DNA of 64,000 nucleotides from Oscillospiraceae bacterium. GTDB taxonomy: Bacteria; Bacillota; Clostridia; Oscillospirales; Ruminococcaceae. This document shows, in pieces, positions 60,928-64,000 of this stretch. Position numbers and translations under genes: made by a program. The notes under the pieces are model-generated. The model had not been told where the DNA came from. It made no database searches and saw only the letters and a program-made list of their open reading frames with translations. The stretch lies in the NCBI GenBank assembly GCA_009780025.1, contig WRAV01000004.1, positions 1 through 64,000 of the forward strand, given 5' to 3'. The stretch's first letter is position 1. Each line of letters starts with the position of its first letter.

Positions 60928-62142
60928 TCATCGAGAAGCATACTCGCCCTCCCACACTATCCGGCGGTAGTTCTCGGGGTCGGTGTCTCCTTCTGTGCTG
61001 AAGAGCAAAATGCGAGAGTCCTTGTCTATCTTCGCTTGCTCGCGCAGCTCAGCCAGGTCGGGGCTGGTTAGCAGTTCGGTCAAGAACCCCATAGTCGAAG
61101 CACCAGACTCCCCTGAGATCACCCTTGGGTCATTGCCCAGCGGGTTGCCGAGCACACGCATCCCCCGCGCAGCAAACTCATCCTCCATAGAGACAAAGTA
61201 GCTGCTCTTGTTGCGGATGATGTCCCAGGCGATGGGATTAGGCTCACCACAAGCAAGCCCTTGCATAATGCTGTAATCATCCACTGCAACGTTGACCACG
61301 CCGCCATCACCTTTTTTTACCGTACGATAATAACAATCAGCAACCGGCGGCTCAACGATAAACGAGGTAGGCGAATCTTTGCCGTAGAAGTTGGAGATAA
61401 CACCCTGTGCCGCACCCGCAAAAGCACCTGTACCGGCTTGAAGCAAAACATGTGTGGGGCGGGTGCCCTGCGCTTTGAGTTGCTCGCAAGACTCAAGGGC
61501 TGTTACTGCATACCCCTGCATAATCCAGCCTGGGATATCCCAGTAGCCTTCCCAAGCGGTATCTTGAACAATTACACCACGCGGGGTCTTGGCCGCAAGG
61601 TCTGCAGTAAACCGAATAGTATCATCGTAGTTCATCTCGGTTATGTAACCTTCGGCACCCTCTTTGTGGATATTATTCAGCTTGACCTGCGGGCAACCCT
61701 TAGGCATATATATGATTGCTTTTTGACCTATTTTTCTTGCGGCCCAAGCCACAGCCCGGCCATGGTTGCCGTCGGTGGTGGCAATAAAGGTGAATTCCCC
61801 CAGCCTCTCCCGCATTTCCCTAGAGGCCATGGTCTTTGCGTCCAGCTCCCAGACCGGCATACCGACTGTCTGGGCGATGAACGAAGCCAGCGCAAAAGTC
61901 GCGCCCAACCCCTTAAATGCGTTCAACCCAAACCGTGAAGACTCGTCCTTTACATAGATACCGCCGACACCCAACTCGCTGGCTAAGTTATCTAATGCGG
62001 CGAGTGGGGTGGGTGCAAAATCAGGGAAAGTTGCGTGAAAATCGCGCACCTTGCTTATCGTCTCCACATCCATCAACGAAAGGCTTTTAGCGCAGTCGGA
62101 CGGCGGGACGTTGTTCTTTACCCATTTTGGTGTCTTGAGCAC
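60928..62142 (-). CDS. ygeX: Diaminopropionate ammonia-lyase-family PLP enzyme
   Basis: YVKDESSRFGLNAFKGLGATFA PLP-Lys motif, TTDGNHGRAVAWAA. Confidence 0.92.
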   Translation of the reverse strand: MLKTPKWVKNNVPPSDCAKSLSLMDVETISKVRDFHATFPDFAPTPLAALDNLASELGVGGIYVKDESSRFGLNAFKGLGATFALASFIAQTVGMPVWELDAKTMASREMRERLGEFTFIATTDGNHGRAVAWAARKIGQKAIIYMPKGCPQVKLNNIHKEGAEGYITEMNYDDTIRFTADLAAKTPRGVIVQDTAWEGYWDIPGWIMQGYAVTALESCEQLKAQGTRPTHVLLQAGTGAFAGAAQGVISNFYGKDSPTSFIVEPPVADCYYRTVKKGDGGVVNVAVDDYSIMQGLACGEPNPIAWDIIRNKSSYFVSMEDEFAARGMRVLGNPLGNDPRVISGESGASTMGFLTELLTSPDLAELREQAKIDKDSRILLFSTEGDTDPENYRRIVWEGEYASR

Positions 62143-62277
62143 ATTACGGCCTCCTTTGGGCTTGAATGTAAGGGCGAGCTGTGTAACTGAAGTTGCAGAA
62201 ATCGCGTCGCTCGCCCTCGTGCGCTGTTGATTGCGATAGTTAGTGGGCGAAGGCAGTTCGCCCCTACAACCTAAAAT

Positions 62278-63765
62278 CTACAGATTCTTCAGCAGCCCGG
62301 TCTCCTCGTTGAACTCGTTGATGAGCGCCTCAACCTGCGCAGTTTGCTTTTGTACTGCTTCGAAAGTTTTATCTTGGGCATACCATTGGTCATTGAGCTC
62401 TTCGGCAGTTCTGCCCTGCTGCTCGACCCAAGTGTAGTATTTGAGGTTGTGTACCCTCTTGCGCTCTGCATAGGTCAGCTCAATTAGGTTGTCGGTGCGA
62501 ACGTTGCTCAGGCTGCCGGCGTAGGCAACAGCTGCCTTCACGCTGCTGTACTCGCCCTCTTCTGCCTTCATCTCTTCAAGGCGGGAGATGTACATCTCAA
62601 CAGAGTCGGTCAGCACGGTGGCCACAACGTCCTTGGAGGTCAGCTCGTAGTACTTGGCGAACTTGATGCAGCAAAGCATGTTGGTAACGCCGGAGATGCC
62701 CATAAACGCAAGTGCCTCAACATCTTCTGCACTCATGCCAAGTTCTTTGATAAGGTATTCTTTACCAGCGGGCTCGTTGAAGAGGCGGAGCAGTGCCATC
62801 GAGTCGTTGTCATCAATAGCGATCGCCATGTCGGTGTTCTTGATGTTGTGCACCCAGGGGATGTGCTTGTCACCAATGCCCTCAACGCGGTGGTCACCAA
62901 AGCCGTTATTGAGGATAGTGGGGCATTGCAGCGCCTCGCCCACGGCAATTTTGCTGTATGGGTACTTCTGCTTGAGGTAGTCACCGCTAGCCATCGTCCC
63001 TGCCGAGCCGGAGGTAAAGCAAACACCTGCAAAGTTACCATCCTTGCCCTTAATGCTCTCGAACGCATCGGCAATAGCGTGGCCGGTTACGTTGTAATGC
63101 CACATATAGTTGCCCATCTCCTCGAACTGGTTGAAGATTAGGCAGTCCGGGCGGGTGGCACGGATCTCGTTGGTTTTGTCAAAGATTTCTTTGACGTTGC
63201 TCTCGGTGCCGGGGGTGGCGATTACTTCGCCGGCTATGGTGTTGAGCCACTCAAAGCGCTCTTTGCTCATCCCTTCGGGCAAAATAGCTACCGACTCGCA
63301 GGCCAGGAGCTTTGAATTAAACGCGCCTCCACGGCAGTAGTTGCCGGTAGAGGGCCAAACAGCCTTTTGACTGGCAGCGTCAAACTGTCCGGTCACCAGC
63401 CTGGGAGCCAAGCAACCAAAGGACGCGCCAACTTTGTGGCATCCGGTCGGGAAATATTTGCCAACCATGCAGATAATTCTGGCGTCAACCCCGGTCAGTT
63501 TTGAAGGCAGCTCAATAAAGTTAGGACCGCTGTACAGCCCTCCCTTGAGAGTCCGCTCGTTCTTCCAGGTAATGCGGAATAGGTTGAGCGGGTTTATGTC
63601 CCATAGGCCCACACCGCGCAATTTTTCCTTAATCTTTTCAGGTACTTCTCCCTGTGGGTCGCGCATTTGCTTGAAGGTCGGCATAATCACGCCGTTCTCC
63701 TTCGCTTTTTGGATGTTACGCTTAAGGTTTTCCTTGTTTAAACTTAAGTCAATCAAACCTTGCAC
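62278..63765 (-). CDS. Fold-type-II PLP-dependent enzyme in ygeXYW operon; function uncertain (OrtB-like thiolase beta subunit is one possibility)
   Basis: PTGCHKVGASFGCLAPRLVTGQFD and STGNYCRGGAFNSKL; GGAGG then GTG (63765) or TTG (63756) start. Confidence 0.7.
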   Translation of the reverse strand: MQGLIDLSLNKENLKRNIQKAKENGVIMPTFKQMRDPQGEVPEKIKEKLRGVGLWDINPLNLFRITWKNERTLKGGLYSGPNFIELPSKLTGVDARIICMVGKYFPTGCHKVGASFGCLAPRLVTGQFDAASQKAVWPSTGNYCRGGAFNSKLLACESVAILPEGMSKERFEWLNTIAGEVIATPGTESNVKEIFDKTNEIRATRPDCLIFNQFEEMGNYMWHYNVTGHAIADAFESIKGKDGNFAGVCFTSGSAGTMASGDYLKQKYPYSKIAVGEALQCPTILNNGFGDHRVEGIGDKHIPWVHNIKNTDMAIAIDDNDSMALLRLFNEPAGKEYLIKELGMSAEDVEALAFMGISGVTNMLCCIKFAKYYELTSKDVVATVLTDSVEMYISRLEEMKAEEGEYSSVKAAVAYAGSLSNVRTDNLIELTYAERKRVHNLKYYTWVEQQGRTAEELNDQWYAQDKTFEAVQKQTAQVEALINEFNEETGLLKNL

Positions 63766-64000
63766 CTCCGATATTTTTTCATTATTATCCAGCCTGTCGT
63801 TAGCATATCACAAACGCCGACGTACTTCAATTATTTTTTAGTACAAAAAAATAATTTTTAGTTAGTCGTTTTGCACAAACTCCTTGAGGAAGTATTGATT
63901 TTTTTGCCTGCGCCGTGTTACAATCAGGGCGAATCTTAAAATATGGTTGCCTATAATGTAATGGATAATCAACTGGCTGCAACGGAGTGCTTTGCGCACG

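Overview
Gene-dense ~64 kb window, apparently chromosomal, from an anaerobic, spore-forming-lineage Firmicute (Clostridia-like). I read it from the sequence and the ORF track only; no searches were run. Housekeeping blocks: spoIIGA-sigE-sigG, parE/parC, alr, nadE, eno, ppdK, glmU-prs, pth-mfd, lepA-hemW, type III glutamine synthetase and deoC/punA/udp. Two accessory catabolic regions stand out. (i) 19.6-29.2 kb: OYE-type flavoenzyme, SDR, DapA-like lyase, TctABC transporter, DUF6282 hydrolase, IclR regulator and DUF1445 protein, substrate unknown. (ii) 53.2-63.8 kb: an anaerobic purine-degradation-type operon (fused xanthine dehydrogenase, xanthine/uracil permease, ygeW, ygeY, YheO/DauR-like regulator, ygeX/dpaL and an extra fold-type-II PLP enzyme), directly next to nucleoside phosphorylases. 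Main unusual observations: a three-copy ~155-165 bp intergenic element with an invariant CGTATACACGG core between hairpins whose stems differ in sequence but keep pairing; a single in-frame TAG splitting pyruvate phosphate dikinase; a SigG whose region 4.2 is replaced by an unrelated tail; a candidate -1 frameshift site (A_AAA_AAG plus a hairpin 9 nt downstream) needed to join the SD-preceded ATG of a DUF3592-like gene to its body; a shared TGTAGCAWTA-type operator around the IclR gene; and a family of long inverted repeats between co-directional genes. No rRNA, tRNA or CRISPR array was recognised.
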